A DNA stretch of 64,000 nt, taken from NCBI GenBank assembly GCA_014155875.1, contig JACEFZ010014528.1, positions 39,073-103,072 of the forward strand, given 5' to 3'. The DNA comes from Cepaea nemoralis. Lineage: Eukaryota; Mollusca; Gastropoda; Stylommatophora; Helicidae. The first letter of the stretch is position 1; the number at the start of each line of letters is the position of its first letter. Under the pieces are notes generated by a model that made no database searches, was not told where the DNA came from, and worked only from the letters and a program-made list of their open reading frames with translations. Below, in pieces: positions 12,838 through 23,976 of the stretch. Position numbers and translations under genes: made by a program.

Positions 12838-13009
12838 TTTTGAAGCACAAACTATCGGCTGTCAAGACGGCAAGGTGCCGTTGTAGTTAGTTAGTTAATT
12901 GGTTGCTTGGTTGGTTCGTTGGTTGGATGACTGGTTGTTTGGTTAGTTAGTTAGTTAATTAATTAGTTAGTTAATTGGTTGGTTGATTGCTTGATTATAC
13001 TGAATTAGT
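12838..13009 (+). repeat. LINE 3' UTR and variable (TTAG/TTGG)n tail
   Basis: After the stop, a short 3' UTR (ACAAACTATCGGCTGTCAAG and on, to GGTGCC) leads into a long degenerate GTTA/GTTG tail. A Tc1/mariner-type transposon is inserted at a TA inside the tail at 13,010. Confidence 0.75.
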
Positions 13010-13300
13010 TATAGTATGTCCCGAAAAGAATGCCTTCATTCAAGATCAAATATTTTGAAAACTGTCTGTTGCATCGTTATGAAATTTTTCCAGCAGTCTT
13101 ATATTTACCCCCACCCAAGGAATATGTCTTTGATAGGTCCAAAAACAACTTGAATCATCGAAAGCGGCGACATTTCTTTGATGTTTTGCTGAAAAACTAG
13201 TGATTTGTCACTAACAAATTTATGTTTACAGTAATGAAAGCCCCGCCAATACAGATGACACACAAGGCGTATCCGGATTCGTATAGGAGTGGGTGCAATG

Positions 13301-13506
13301 AAAGAAGTAGCTTAAAATCGACAGGGTCGGCTGCATTGCACCGGGCTTTTATCCCATATGGCTCAGTTTCTTTCCGCAGCGCGGACACGTCGCACAAAGC
13401 GCGAACTCCGTACCTCCAGCGACGACCCTCGGGAGTCTCCGAAAAAATGCACTCGTGAAGTGAAGGACGCGGACTGGAATCGAACATACAACCTTCGGAG
13501 CCCAAG
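13301..13506 (-). mobile_element. tRNA-derived SINE in copy A (head missing)
   Basis: This matches the SINE at 20,485-20,730 in copy B and 40,880-41,126 in copy C, at the same place in the transposon. TGGGTGCAATG, the complement of the target duplication, is present at 13290-13300. The tRNA-like head and the second duplication are missing at the 13,506 side, so this copy has suffered a deletion. Confidence 0.75.
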
Positions 13507-14111
13507 TAATATTAGTAAAGACAGAGACTTTACAGAGGCATGGGGTAAATAATTTGTACATTGACAGAAAAGTAGAAGGAATATATTTCTTACCTTATTT
13601 TTCACTTCCTTCTGGTTTCTTCAGCCGCTGGTTAATAATGTGTACACAAGTATTCGTGTTAGCTTTTTATATTGAGTTCGTGAAAGCTTCCAAATTGCTG
13701 TGCGTTAATGTGCGTATGGAGTGAACAAAAATGATACTGCAATTTAGTCATCATGTTTCCATTTTTAAGGATCTGTTCAGCCGTCTGTGTAGTTTGTTCA
13801 CACGTACACATGGGTGACAGACCCGCTTTGAGTCTTCGTGAAAGATTGTCTACTCTGCTGTTTACCGTTCAGAGACAGAACATGATTACCTGTTCTACAC
13901 TATGAAAATAGTTGTCAGTGTCTCTGTAGTGGGCTTTCTTCTTAACGACCAAGATGTTGGTCCTCTTTTTATTGAAGTTTATAGAATGATTCGTATGCAC
14001 GTGTGTTGTCCCCTAATTTGACAACGTGTTTGCTCTTACGTTTCTTGTTATGTCACAATATGTCAGTTTCCACTGCAATATTACTCTTCTGTTGGTATTC
14101 AATGCGTTTAG

Positions 14112-14119
14112 TGTGTGTG

Positions 14120-14175
<56 letters not shown>
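14112..14175. repeat. (TG)n microsatellite
   Basis: About 30 TG units, with one early interruption. It occupies the same position in the transposon as the (CA)n tract of copy B and the short CA tract of copy C, so it is an ancestral part of the element that has changed length. Confidence 0.97.
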
Positions 14176-14181
<6 letters not shown>

Positions 14182-14462
14182 TTCAATACCAGTTGTTTGT
14201 CACCGCTTATGAATTGCGGAATTGAAAATTCATCACTGTGGAATACAAACTGTTGCTATTGACATTATGCGGATGCTGTAATGTTTAGGGCCTGCAATTC
14301 GTCTGAATATTTGTAGCAAAATATCTCAGTTGGTGTGCACGTGGATTAAGGTCTGCGATCTGCTCAGACCTTAATCTGTGTCGGACGATTCCAGTAGGTG
14401 GAAGACTGCTCTCGGTTGCATAAAATTCAATCCATCCTTTCTCCAATAAGCCTCTTCCTTTT

Positions 14463-15931
14463 TCAACACACGGTCCTCACATTTTTCCAGTAACTTTTAT
14501 CAATGGTTAATAGCGCGGACTGGATTAGTATCCCGACGTCAGACAATTTGAATATAGTATTGTCAGCTGCCACCTGTCCTTTAATTTTAGCGCACACAAG
14601 TTCTATAGGGTTAAAATGAGAATGGTACGGTGGAAGTCTCAAGCACCCATGACGATGCTCTTCTATCAACGTGTCGATTTGATATTTCTTGCTTTTTGAC
14701 GTCTGTTTTACAAGGGACAACAATTCTAGCTAGAAATACGTTTCTGGAAATGGTATGTTTTCCATTCGGAGTCATTTCTTTATTGTTCCCTTTGTGCTCG
14801 ATGCTGTAGGTATTTTGTCTTCTTGGGTAACAACATTGATATCATGCATTGTCCATAATTGGACACGACGGTCTATCTAGGGATGGAAGCACAGTATTCT
14901 CGAGCCAATCTCTAAGTACATTACCATTCAACTTATTATGATCATCCCTATTGTCTGTATGCTTTGATACGAACACGAGCTCCTCATTCTGTTGTAAGCC
15001 ATTATGCTATTACAAGCATGGGCCATGACCAAAAGTTGTCCTATACTACTGGGCACATATCTCTTTATCTGTCCATCCACTGATTGCCATTCCTTATCAC
15101 TTGTGTGGTGTGCATTGATCCACATTTCATCCAAACACACTATGCCATAATTTTCTTTGCGCATTTCCCTTATTTCACGAAGGTATCTACTTCTCATGGC
15201 TCCTAAATGCAGTTGCTCGCAAAGATTATTTCTATTGCCCTTGTACTTTCAAATAGTGAAGATAATGTCCTTATAATTTTCCACAAAGTTGTTTTGGATA
15301 TTTCTATGTTATTGTTCTTTCTGAACCAAACCCTAAGTTTTCTTACAGTCATTGTTTCTTTGGCATCCAGCATTTTTATAATGCTGGATAATCCTGGATA
15401 TAAAATCCAAAATGTTTAGAATTTTAGGAGTCTCCGTGGCGAAGTGATCAAGACTTTTAACTCTGGCTCCAAAGGTCGTGGGTTCGATTCCGGGCCGCAT
15501 CCTTCGATTCACGAGTTAAATTTTCCGGAGACTTCTGTGGGTCGTCGCTAGAGCTGCGGAGTTCGTGCTTTGTGCGATGCTTTCCGCACTGCGGAAAGAG
15601 ACCGAGCCATATGGGGTAGAACCCGGTGCAATGAAGTCGACCTTGTCGTATATCAAGCGACTTTTTAAAGCATTTTTATAATACCTCGCCATATGACATC
15701 TTTGTCAAAGCTGTCTACAATAATCTTTCTACCTACCGTTTAGTTATTGCGTGGTGGTTTAATTCCAGATTCTTGCACCCATCGACGAAATGCCCGTTTA
15801 CTCAAACCCAATGCATGCATTGTTCTTTTTTCGGAATTTGTAATAGTATAAAACAGTTTCCTGCGATCAGCTCCTTGACAAAAATATGTGTACAACTTCA
15901 TAGCGATTCTTTGAAGTGTATAATTTCGCAT
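14463..15931 (-). pseudogene. Dead DDE transposase, copy A, interrupted by a SINE
   Basis: Reading the minus strand: an N-terminal helix-turn-helix part (15740-15931, with ALGLSKRAFRRWVQESG), then the catalytic domain start (14928-15197, with IVCLDEMWINAHH carrying the first catalytic aspartate), and the end (14463-14723, with YHSHFNPIELVCAKIKGQVA carrying the glutamate). Frames are broken by stops and by the insertion at 15,383-15,668. Copy C gives the best view of the intact protein. Confidence 0.85.
15383..15668 (+). mobile_element. tRNA-derived SINE in transposase, copy A
   Basis: The 14 bp AGCATTTTTATAAT is present on both sides (15369-15382 and 15669-15682). The insert carries the Pol III promoter boxes of a tRNA-derived SINE: an A-box-like TGGCGAAGTGA near 15437 and a perfect B box GGTTCGATTCC at 15481-15491. 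Copy B holds the same SINE at the same site in the same orientation relative to the transposase. Copy C has the empty site. Confidence 0.9.
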
Positions 15932-16375
15932 TCAATCCCATTGAAAAATATTCACACATTTCAATGTTAGCGATAAGTGGTAAGAGTTAAAAAAAAAACA
16001 ACAACAACATATTAATCAGGTTTCATAAAATAATCCACATTTTGAGAAACCTCTGAATGAACAGTCCTAGTTTAAACAACGCGGGGATTTGGCATAGGCC
16101 AATCCCGCGAAAAACGTACAATATTCAACACTGAGCGCCGATTGTCTGGCTAAGCTGTAATACATTTAAAATTATGAATTTAATCTCAGACTCGTAAATT
16201 ATATACCGCATATAAACAAACTTTGAAATCTGTTGTAAAATCTCCAGAACAAAAATTTATGTGTTGGGTGGACATAATGATAAGGTTATATACTAAATCT
16301 CATAATTTTCCCTCAGTTGGTTACTGAGATATCGATGTTTATATTGGGACCAAAAAAAAAAAAAAAAAGACTATA

Positions 16376-17840
16376 GTTAGTTAGTTAGTTCGTTATAGCT
16401 TATTTCCGCTTTTCTTAGTTCAGCGTCTTTTTCTGCTTGTTTATTCTTAGCATCTAACTAAGCTTTTTAAAGTTCCCTTTTAGCCGCTCTTTTTTCCCTT
16501 TGGACATGTTCTGCATATTTTGTCTCACTCCATTTAGACAAATCGTCTCCGGTTAGACCTAATTTTAGTCCACACTCAATAAATTCGTGCAACGTAGCCA
16601 CGGTACTTTTACAATTTTGTTACAATACTCTTGTTCAAAAATAATTATAATATGCAATAAAATCTAATACATGTACAGTATACAATAGTGAAAATAAATA
16701 AGATTAGGCCTGACCTCCTACAAAAGTATATAAGGAGAAAAAATACTTAAGTGCCGATGGAGTTCGGAGCTTTAGAAGTCTTTTGGTAACTGCACCAGAG
16801 AAGGGATGCTTGGTCTTTTACAGCCGGGTAGATCAATCTAGTACTTCTACAATAATAGATGACAAACCTGTTTACTTGGGAGAGAGAAATATTAGTATAT
16901 GTTTGACTCTGTGGTGTATGCGTTGTCAACTAAGTGTTTGTAGGTTTGTATGCAGTCAAGTATGAATGTATTGTCGTCTAGTCGTCAGTTATCAGATTAA
17001 TGGAAATTTAGTACAACTTCAAGTTATTGACTACTGTTGCTCTTGCTCGCTCATGCTTTCATTCGTGTAACAATTCATTTTTCAAGCCATAACACATCAT
17101 ATCAACAATGTATACATGTCTTTTTATTTTTCTCATGTTCAAACTGCGATTACACTCTATCTTACAATCGTCGTTTGTTCACAATTCTCTTTAACACTTG
17201 TGAACACTCCCTAACTCTCACATATTTCGCTCATCTCTCAACGGACGAGATCTCCATGTTCAATCACTAGCTTACAAATATGATTTGTTCAAAGCCGGAC
17301 GAGATCCCCATGTTCACTCCCTGTTAGGGTCTTGCTTTATACTAACAGTGGCTCGTGTTCTCTAACAGGAGTGAAACAATCATACACAAAGAATGATTGT
17401 ACTCAGACACGCGGCAACATAACTGAAACATTGTAATCACATAAACCACTCTCCTCAACGGCATTCATATAATTCTGCGCTCACAATTAGCGACAATGCC
17501 ATTACAAATACATATATGCAATACACAAGTTCATAGATGAATGTAACAAAGCACTCACTCAGTTCCCAAACCGAATCTACTAAACATACAGGCTTTCTCA
17601 CATCGAGCATAGAATAAAACACGAATACACGCAACATTTTCTCTCATGTCCGTCTTGTCTCGAAGTCCTGAATCAGTCTGACCTAATGCCGATGTTTCTC
17701 GATAGCCCTTGGCTTCTAGTCCCCGTGCGCTTCGTGCGTCACGCAGACCACTGCGCATTAACTGCGTAGTAACTGCCCGTCGGGTTCATCGCAGTGCTTG
17801 TCCGTCCCCTACAGGCGATGGAGATTCTGACACGCTCAGT
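16376..17840 (-). mobile_element. LTR retrotransposon 5' region remnant
   Basis: This lies between the two inverted transposon copies. On the minus strand the right part (about 16.7-17.8 kb) looks like a non-coding LTR/leader: it has two phrases of the form GAACATGG.GATCTCGTCCG near 17,240 and 17,300 and a motif CCTGTTAGAGAACACGAGCC near 17,370. The left part encodes a gag-like N-terminus. No second LTR is visible and the gag is cut off at the TTAG repeat at 16,376, so only a fragment survives. The LTR limits are not defined. Confidence 0.45.
16467..16601 (-). pseudogene. gag-like N-terminal fragment
   Basis: A 44-codon frame on the minus strand ends in a stop at 16467-16469. It contains HEFIECGLKLGLTGDDLSKW and a following EHVQREKRAAKREL. 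A short amphipathic start followed by a charged E/K/R-rich helix is what the N-terminus of many Gypsy-type gag proteins looks like. Further in-frame charged sequence (AEKDAELRKAEIS) follows beyond the stop. Family assignment is by resemblance only. Confidence 0.4.
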
Positions 17841-18059
17841 GTTGAATATTGTACGTTTTTTCACGGGATTGGCCGTATGCCAACTCCCCGCGTTGTTTAA
17901 GCCAGGACTGTTCATTCGGAGGTGTCTCAAAATGTGGGTTATTTCATGAAACCTGATTAATATGTTTTTAAAAAAAATCTTACCACTTATCGTTAACATT
18001 GAAATGTGTGAATATTTTTCAATGGGATTGAATGCGAAATTATACATTTCAAAGAATCA

Positions 18060-19610
18060 CTATGAAGTTGTACACATAATTTTGTCAAGGAGCTGATCGC
18101 AGGAAACTGTTTTATACTATTACAACATCCGAAAAAAAGAACAATGCATGCATTGGGTTTAAGTAAACGGGCATTTCATCGATGGGTGCAAGAATCTGGA
18201 ATTAAACCACCACGCAATAACCAAACGGTAGGTAGAAAGCTTATTGTAGACAGCTTTGACAAAGATGTCATAAGGCGAGCTATTATAAAAATGCTTTAAA
18301 AAGTCGCTTGATATACGACAGGGTCGACTTCATTGCACCGGGTTCTATCTCATATGGCTCGGTCTCTTTCCGCAGTGCGGAAAGCATCGCACAAAGCACG
18401 AACTCCGCAGCTCTAGCGACGACCCACAGAAGTCTCCGAAAAATTTAACTCGTGAACCGAAGGATGCGGCCCGGAATCGAACCCACGACCTGTAGAACCC
18501 GAGTTGACCACTTGGCCACGAAGACTTCTAAAATTATAAAAATTTTGGATTTTATATCCAGGATTATCTAGCATTATAAAAATGCTGGATGCCAAAGAAA
18601 CAGTGACTGTAAGAAAACGTAGGGTTTTGTTCAGAAAGAACAATAACATAGAGCTTTCCAAAACAACTTTGTGGAAAATTATAAGGACATTATCTTCACT
18701 ATTTGAAAGTACAACGGCAATAGAAATAATCTTTGCGAGCAACTGCATTTAGGAGCCATGAGAAGCAGATACCTACGTGAAATAAGGGAAATGCGTAAAG
18801 AAAATTATGGCATAGTGTGTTTGGATGAAATGTGGATCAATGCGCACCACACAAGTGATAAGGAATGGCAATCAGTGGATGGACAGATAAAGCGATATGT
18901 GCCCAGTAGTATAGGACAACTTTTGGTCATGGGCCTTGCTGTTAATACGCATAATGGCTTACAACAGAATGCTGGGCTCGTGTTTGTATCAAAGCATACA
19001 GACAATAGGAATTATCATAATAAGATGAATGGTAATGTACTTAGAGATTGGCTCGAGAATACAGTGCTTCCATCCCTAGATAGACCGTCATGTCCAATTA
19101 TGGACAATGCATGATATCAATGTTGTTGCCCAAGAAGACAAAATACCTACAGCATCGAGCACAAAGAGAGCAATAAAGATATGACTGCGAATGGAAAACA
19201 TACCATTTCCAGAAACGTATTTCTAGCTAGAATTTTTGTTCCTTGTAAAACAGACGTCAAAAAGCAAGAAATATCAAATTGACAAGTTGATAGAAGAGCA
19301 TCGTCATGGGTGCTTGAAACTTCCGCTGTACCATTCTCATTTTAACCCTACAGAACTTGTGTGGGCTAAAATTAAAGGACAGGTGGCAGCTGATAATACT
19401 ATATTCAAATTGTCTGACGTCAGGATACTAATCCAGTCCGCGCTATTAAATATTGATAAAAGTTACTGGAAAAATGTGAGGACCATGTGTTGAAAGAGGA
19501 AAAGGATTATTGGAGAAAGGATGGATTGAATTTTATGCAACCGAGAGCAGTCATCAACCTACTGGAATCGTCCGACACAGATTAAGGTCTGAGCAGATCG
19601 CAGACCTTAA
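18060..19610 (+). pseudogene. Dead DDE transposase, copy B
   Basis: Segments in order: the HTH region near 18,140 (ALGLS, HRWVQESGIK), an interrupting SINE (18,296-18,572), the catalytic start (frame 18758-19114, IVCLDEMWINAHH and then SCPIMDNA for the first two aspartates), and the C-terminal part (frame 19236-19493, HFNPTELVWAKIKGQVA). Stops and frameshifts separate the pieces. The 3' end contains the same imperfect palindrome (TAAGGTCTG and CAGACCTTA, about 19,583-19,610) as the other copies. Confidence 0.85.
18296..18572 (-). mobile_element. tRNA-derived SINE in transposase, copy B
   Basis: ATTATAAAAATGCT flanks it at 18282-18295 and 18573-18586, identical to the copy A duplication. On the minus strand it shows the B-box-like GGTTCGATTCC near 18,477 and the same body as the copy A SINE. 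Sharing the exact site means copies A and B descend from one SINE-loaded ancestor. Confidence 0.9.
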
Positions 19611-19770
19611 TCCACGTGCACACCAAACTGAGATATTTTGCTACAAATATTCAGACGAATTGCAGGCCCTAAACATTACAGCATCAGCATAATGTCAATG
19701 GCAACAGTTTGTATTCCACAGTGATGAATTTTCAATTCCGCAAGCCATCAGCGGTGACAAACAACTGTAT

Positions 19771-19872
<102 letters not shown>

Positions 19873-20484
19873 GCATTGAATACCAACAGAAGAATAATAT
19901 TGCGGTGGAAACTGACGTATTGTGGCATAACAAGAAACGTGAGAGCAAACACGTTGTCAAATTAGGGGACAACACACGTGCATACGAATCAATCTATAAA
20001 CTTCAATGAAAAGAGGACCAACATCTTGGTCGTTAAGAAGAAAGCCCACTACAGAGACACTGACAACTATATTCATAGTGCAAAACAGGTAATCATGTTC
20101 TGTCTCTGAACGGTAAACAGCAGAGTAGACAATCTTTAACGAAGACTCAAAGCGGGTCTGTCACCCATGTGTACGTGTGAACAAACTACACAGACAGCTG
20201 AACAGATCCTTAAAAATGGAAACATGATGACTAAATTGCGGTATCATTTTTGGTCACTCCATACGCACATTAACGCACAGCTATTTGGAAGCTTTCACGA
20301 ACTCATCATAAAAAACTAACACGAATACTTGTGTACACATTATTAACCAGCAGCTAAAGAAACAAGAAGGAAATGAAAAATAAGGTAAGAAATATATTCC
20401 TTCTACTTTCCTGTCAATGTACAAATTATTTACCCCATGCCTCTGTAAATTCTCTGTCTTTACTAATATTACACATTGCACCCA

Positions 20485-20730
20485 TCTCGGGATTCTCCGT
20501 GGTGAAGTGGTCAAGCCGTCTGACTCGGGCTCCGAAGGTTGTATGTTAGATTTCGGGCCGCGTCTTTCATTTCACGAGTGCATTTTTTCGGAGACCCCCG
20601 AGGGTCATCGCTGGAGGTACGGAGTTCGCGCTTTGTGCGACGCTTTCCGCGCTGCGGAAAGAAACTGAGCCATATGGGATAAAAACCCGGTGCAATGCAA
20701 CAGACCCTGTCGATTTTAAGCTACTTCTTT
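20485..20730 (+). mobile_element. tRNA-derived SINE in right arm of copy B
   Basis: A perfect 11 bp duplication CATTGCACCCA lies at 20474-20484 and 20731-20741. The head contains a perfect A box, TGGTGAAGTGG, near 20,501, and a degraded B box near 20,545. The body shares the CGTGGTGAAGTGGTCA, TTTCGGAGAC and CCATATGGGATA-type blocks with the SINE in the transposase, so both belong to one family. It lies downstream of the transposase gene and is present in all three transposon copies. Confidence 0.85.
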
Positions 20731-21021
20731 CATTGCACCCACTCCCATACGAATCCGGATACGCCTTGTGTGTCATCTGAATTGGCGCGGCTTTCATTAC
20801 TGTAAACATAAATTTGTTAGCGAGAAATCACTAGTTTTTCAGCAAAACATGACAGAAATGTCGCCGCTTTCGATGATTTAAGTTGTTTTTGGACCTATCA
20901 AAGACATATTCCTTGGGTGGGGGTAAATATAAGACGGCTGGAAAAATTTCATAACGATGCAACAGACAGTTTTCAAAATAATTGATCGTGAATGAAGGCA
21001 TTCTTTTAGGGACATACTATA

Positions 21022-21082
21022 GTTACTTAGTTAGTTAATTAGTTAGCTAGCTAGCTAGTTAGTTAGTTAGTTAGTTAGTTAT

Positions 21083-21126
<44 letters not shown>

Positions 21127-21135
21127 CTAGTTAGT
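21022..21135. repeat. (TTAG)n tract
   Basis: A nearly pure GTTA repeat with a few GCTA units lies between transposon copy B and the I-like LINE remnant. It is probably a retrotransposon tail expanded as a microsatellite. Confidence 0.9.
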
Positions 21136-21438
21136 TGACTGGTCGGTTTATCCAAGACTCAGCTTGATATGTTGGAGCGCAGACATAATGCTGCCTTGCG
21201 GGTGATCCTGCGGTGCACAAAGGACACACCAGTTATGTGCATGAGGGATATACTTGCGCTACCAACAATGGCGGACAGGCATAGGTTACCTCAAGCCAAA
21301 TGATATCTGAGAGTTGCTGCGGATAGGGATCACCCCCTCTATGAAGCCCTGGATATGGTCAAGGGTCATAGACTAAGAAGAGGCAGATCCTGGATGGCAC
21401 AGTCAGAAATATCTATACATCAGGTATTTGATCTAGAG
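21136..21438 (+). pseudogene. I-like LINE: segment after RT, before hAT insertion
   Basis: Translation gives LDMLERRHNAALRVILRCTKD, TPVMCMRDILALPTMADRHR and HRLRRGRSWMAQSE, which align by eye with residues about 380-460 of the well preserved LINE at 28,921-31,134 (GRSWMGQAEDIL). There is a stop in the middle, so it is a pseudogene. The coding stops at a hAT insertion at 21,439 and resumes at 24,007. Confidence 0.8.
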
Positions 21439-21659
21439 CAGTGCTTTCCAAAGTGCCGGTGCCGGTCCGCGAGCCCTTCTTTGCCGGTCTGCAACGTGAG
21501 TTGAAAAAAGTAAGAAACAAGTTAAATAGTTTCTCCTTTGAGGATTGTTTAAAACTTTTTAAAAACAAGATTGTCCTTTTCTCAAAACATGATATCAGCA
21601 CCGTTTTTATGGTGATTTAATAATAAAATAATATGAGCCTGCAGCCGTATAGCCCAAGG

Positions 21660-22927
21660 CAGAGGTTCCCAAACCACGGGCCGTGGGCCACTTGTGGCCC
21701 GCCAGCCGTCAGAAAGTGGCACGCGAGACCTCGTTATTTAATATAATTTATTTTAATAATTTCAAAAATGCACTCGGAGCGCCCCGTCAGCATGCGATAA
21801 TTTACTCTGCTCGTGGTTGTTATACTCAGATATTATCGAATGCGCCTGTTCAGTTCGCAACGAAACGTTATGAAGTTCCGATATCCCAGCCTTGACGAGC
21901 AATCAGAGTGCACAAGGCGCCATGTTGTCGTCTGTTACAGCTGTTTAGCAGAGTCGGCAGTATTGTGTTGAAATTAGATTTTTTTCAAATACAAATTTAT
22001 CGTTAAAGCCAATAATAATGAGTGTGGAAAATCTAAAATCAAACAATGGTAAAAAGGGAAAATGTGAAGACGTTGCTTGTCGTAAATTCAACGAAGATTG
22101 AATGGAGAGATTTATGTTTATATCCAGCCGTAATGGTAAACCAGCTTGCTTAATCTGTGGATTTTGTGTTTCGGGTAGAAACTTTTTTTAATATCTGGAA
22201 CGATACTTCACGACCGCACATTCAGACATAAATGCTCAATATTCGATCTATTCGGAGTTAAGAAAAGATTTCATAGCTAAAAAAGAAAGTTCTCTGACCA
22301 GGCAGCAGTAATATTTCACCAAGGCTAACGAACAGAGAAACAGTGCTGTTGTTGTATCGTACGAAGCTGCCTGCTTCACCTTCAGCTGATCCAATGATTT
22401 CATTCTGCCGACTATTGCCCGTCGAACAATTTGAACACTTGCGTTCATTCGCCTAGAGATACATTTGTCCTTTAGGTTCGACTTACAGATGCGAGCAGTC
22501 ATTTTCCGCAATGACCGTTATAAAAAAAAAAAAAAAAAAAGCAACGTTCCAGATTCACCGACAGTAATCTAGCTGCTCTTATTACTTTGGGCACGACGGA
22601 TTTGTGCCAAGACACTGACAAACTGGCATCTGAACTTAAGTAACTGGTTATAAAGAATAGTTGCAATTGTAAATTAATTACATTAATAGCCGTTTTAGAA
22701 ACTGATTAAAAATGTATTGTTAAATGAACTTTTGATTTTAAAACAAAAAATGACCGCAGTGTAGTACTTACACTGACTGCCTTTGAAGTTCTAGAATTTT
22801 GTTGACGAAAGTTAAGAAAGGTAAGAATGATATTGCACGATTTTTATAATTTTATAACGTTGTCGCCCGCTTAGCTACCGAAAATAGTAGATATGGCCCT
22901 CTGCTTAAAAAAGCTTAGGAACCACTG
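21660..22927 (+). mobile_element. hAT transposon, inner copy nested in the outer hAT
   Basis: The ends are CAGAGGTTCCCAAACC and GCTTAGGAACCACTG (inverted). GCCCAAGG is duplicated at 21652-21659 and 22928-22935, again 8 bp. At 1,268 bp it is too short for a full transposase and is internally deleted, but it keeps recognisable pieces of one. It is younger than the outer element that holds it. Confidence 0.9.
22018..22182 (+). pseudogene. hAT transposase N-terminus (BED-finger-like) remnant
   Basis: A start codon at 22018 opens a frame with ENLKSNNGKKGK and CRKFNED, then a stop. After a frame change comes RFMFISSRNGKPACLICG, the pattern of a BED-type zinc finger start in ZBED5/SCAND3-like hAT proteins (aromatic residues, then K/P-x-C-L-I-C). 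Further pieces lie at about 22,250-22,380 (SELRKDFIAKKESS) and, at the C-terminus, about 22,551-22,637 (RFTDSNLAALITLGTTDL). Confidence 0.6.
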
Positions 22928-23059
22928 GCCCAAGGCGTATTTATTTTTAAGGAGAAGCGAATCATTGGTTCAATGGGAAAGTTAAAAATAGTAACCAGCT
23001 GAGACCGATACTAAAAGCCTTCGACGACGACATTCGTTTGTTGACGACGTGCGTTTATG

Positions 23060-23109
23060 TATGTGTGTGTGTGTGTGTGTGTGTTTGTGTGTGTGGGTGT
23101 GTGTGTGTT
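23060..23109. repeat. (TG)n microsatellite
   Basis: Interrupted GT repeats inside the outer hAT. Confidence 0.95.
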
Positions 23110-23267
23110 GTATCCTATGTGACGAAAAGTGAGAAAGGTGCACATTATAATTTGCTGATTGTCATAAGATGCAGAACATACGTGATTTTCGTTTTACAAT
23201 TATAATGCGTTTTGCCATCGTCTGAACGAGTGAAGGTGTTAGATACATCAGCAAAGTATTTTTCCTT

Positions 23268-23384
23268 ACAGCTGGACGAAAGCACAGACGTTGCCAACTT
23301 AGCGATTCTGATGGTGTATGTGAGATATCGATACAAAGACAACGTGAAAGAAGAGTATTTCTTTTTCGTCAATGAGCATTATTA
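23268..23384 (+). pseudogene. hAT transposase catalytic fragment, outer copy
   Basis: The plus strand reads LQLDESTDVANLAILMVYVRY, then KEEYFFFVNE, and stops. The QLDESTD..N..ILMVYVRY block is the conserved segment containing the first catalytic aspartate of hAT transposases of the ZBED5/SCAND3/GTF2IRD2 type. The sequence before it reads VFFL, consistent with the same domain. The rest of the gene is missing or scrambled. Confidence 0.75.
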
Positions 23385-23976
23385 AGACAAAATACAGAAA
23401 CAGTATGGAAATTTGTTCTCCTTTGCGGGTAGCGCTGTTTAAAATTAAGCCACGATTTGATAATCTTGTAAATAATAAACAGGCCCACCCCTCGCATTAA
23501 ATAGTCACTGTTAACAGCTGATCATTAAATCATTTTTATTACAACATACTGTAATTTAGTCAGCTTGTTGACAATCTGATTTGGTATCGTTTTCCAAGAT
23601 ATATTTTATTTTTATTTTATATTGGTGTTCATTACTGTCGGTGCATACGAGCATATACACTTTTACAAGAAGACCTAAATGTAGTTTTGACATTTGAAAA
23701 AAAAAACAAAAACAAACTGATTTGTAAATCTCTACAATAAAACTTTTACTCATGAAAATGGGACCACCATTAAATAAATCACCGTCTTCCAATAACATTA
23801 TGGAGGAGTATTTAGCACACAGGGACAACACCCAAAATTACGTTATTTCTTATAGTTATATTAGAATGTATTTTGAGGTCGTATACAATTCCAGATTACA
23901 AGGAGACAATTTTTTTTTTTTTTTAAACGGCACCGGTCCCTGGCGCACAAGGAAAATTTTATGTCGGTCCACGAAA

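Larger units (their letters stand above)
13010..16375 (-). mobile_element. Tc1/mariner-type transposon, copy A (reverse)
   Basis: This is one of three copies (A here, B 17.8-21.0 kb, C 38.2-41.4 kb). The end at 13,010 reads TATAGTATGTCCCGAAAAG. The matching ends of copies B (near 21,021) and C (near 41,417) read its complement. The opposite end of A is near 16,375 (GGGACC, a poly-A run, GACTATAG) and shares only the TATAGT and GGTCCC-like parts with the first, so the inverted repeats are short or eroded. Both flanks are TTAG repeat, consistent with insertion at TA. It contains a dead transposase gene, two SINEs and a TG microsatellite. Confidence 0.8.

Noticed and set aside
13197..13605. Overlapping ORFs of 60-100 codons on both strands
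   Set aside because: They fall in a SINE body and recur wherever the SINE does (20.5 kb, 40.9 kb). They are not conserved as protein.
14003..14262. ORFs made largely of Cys-Val or His-Thr (also near 4546-4779 and 19695-20009)
   Set aside because: They are translations of CA/TG microsatellites.
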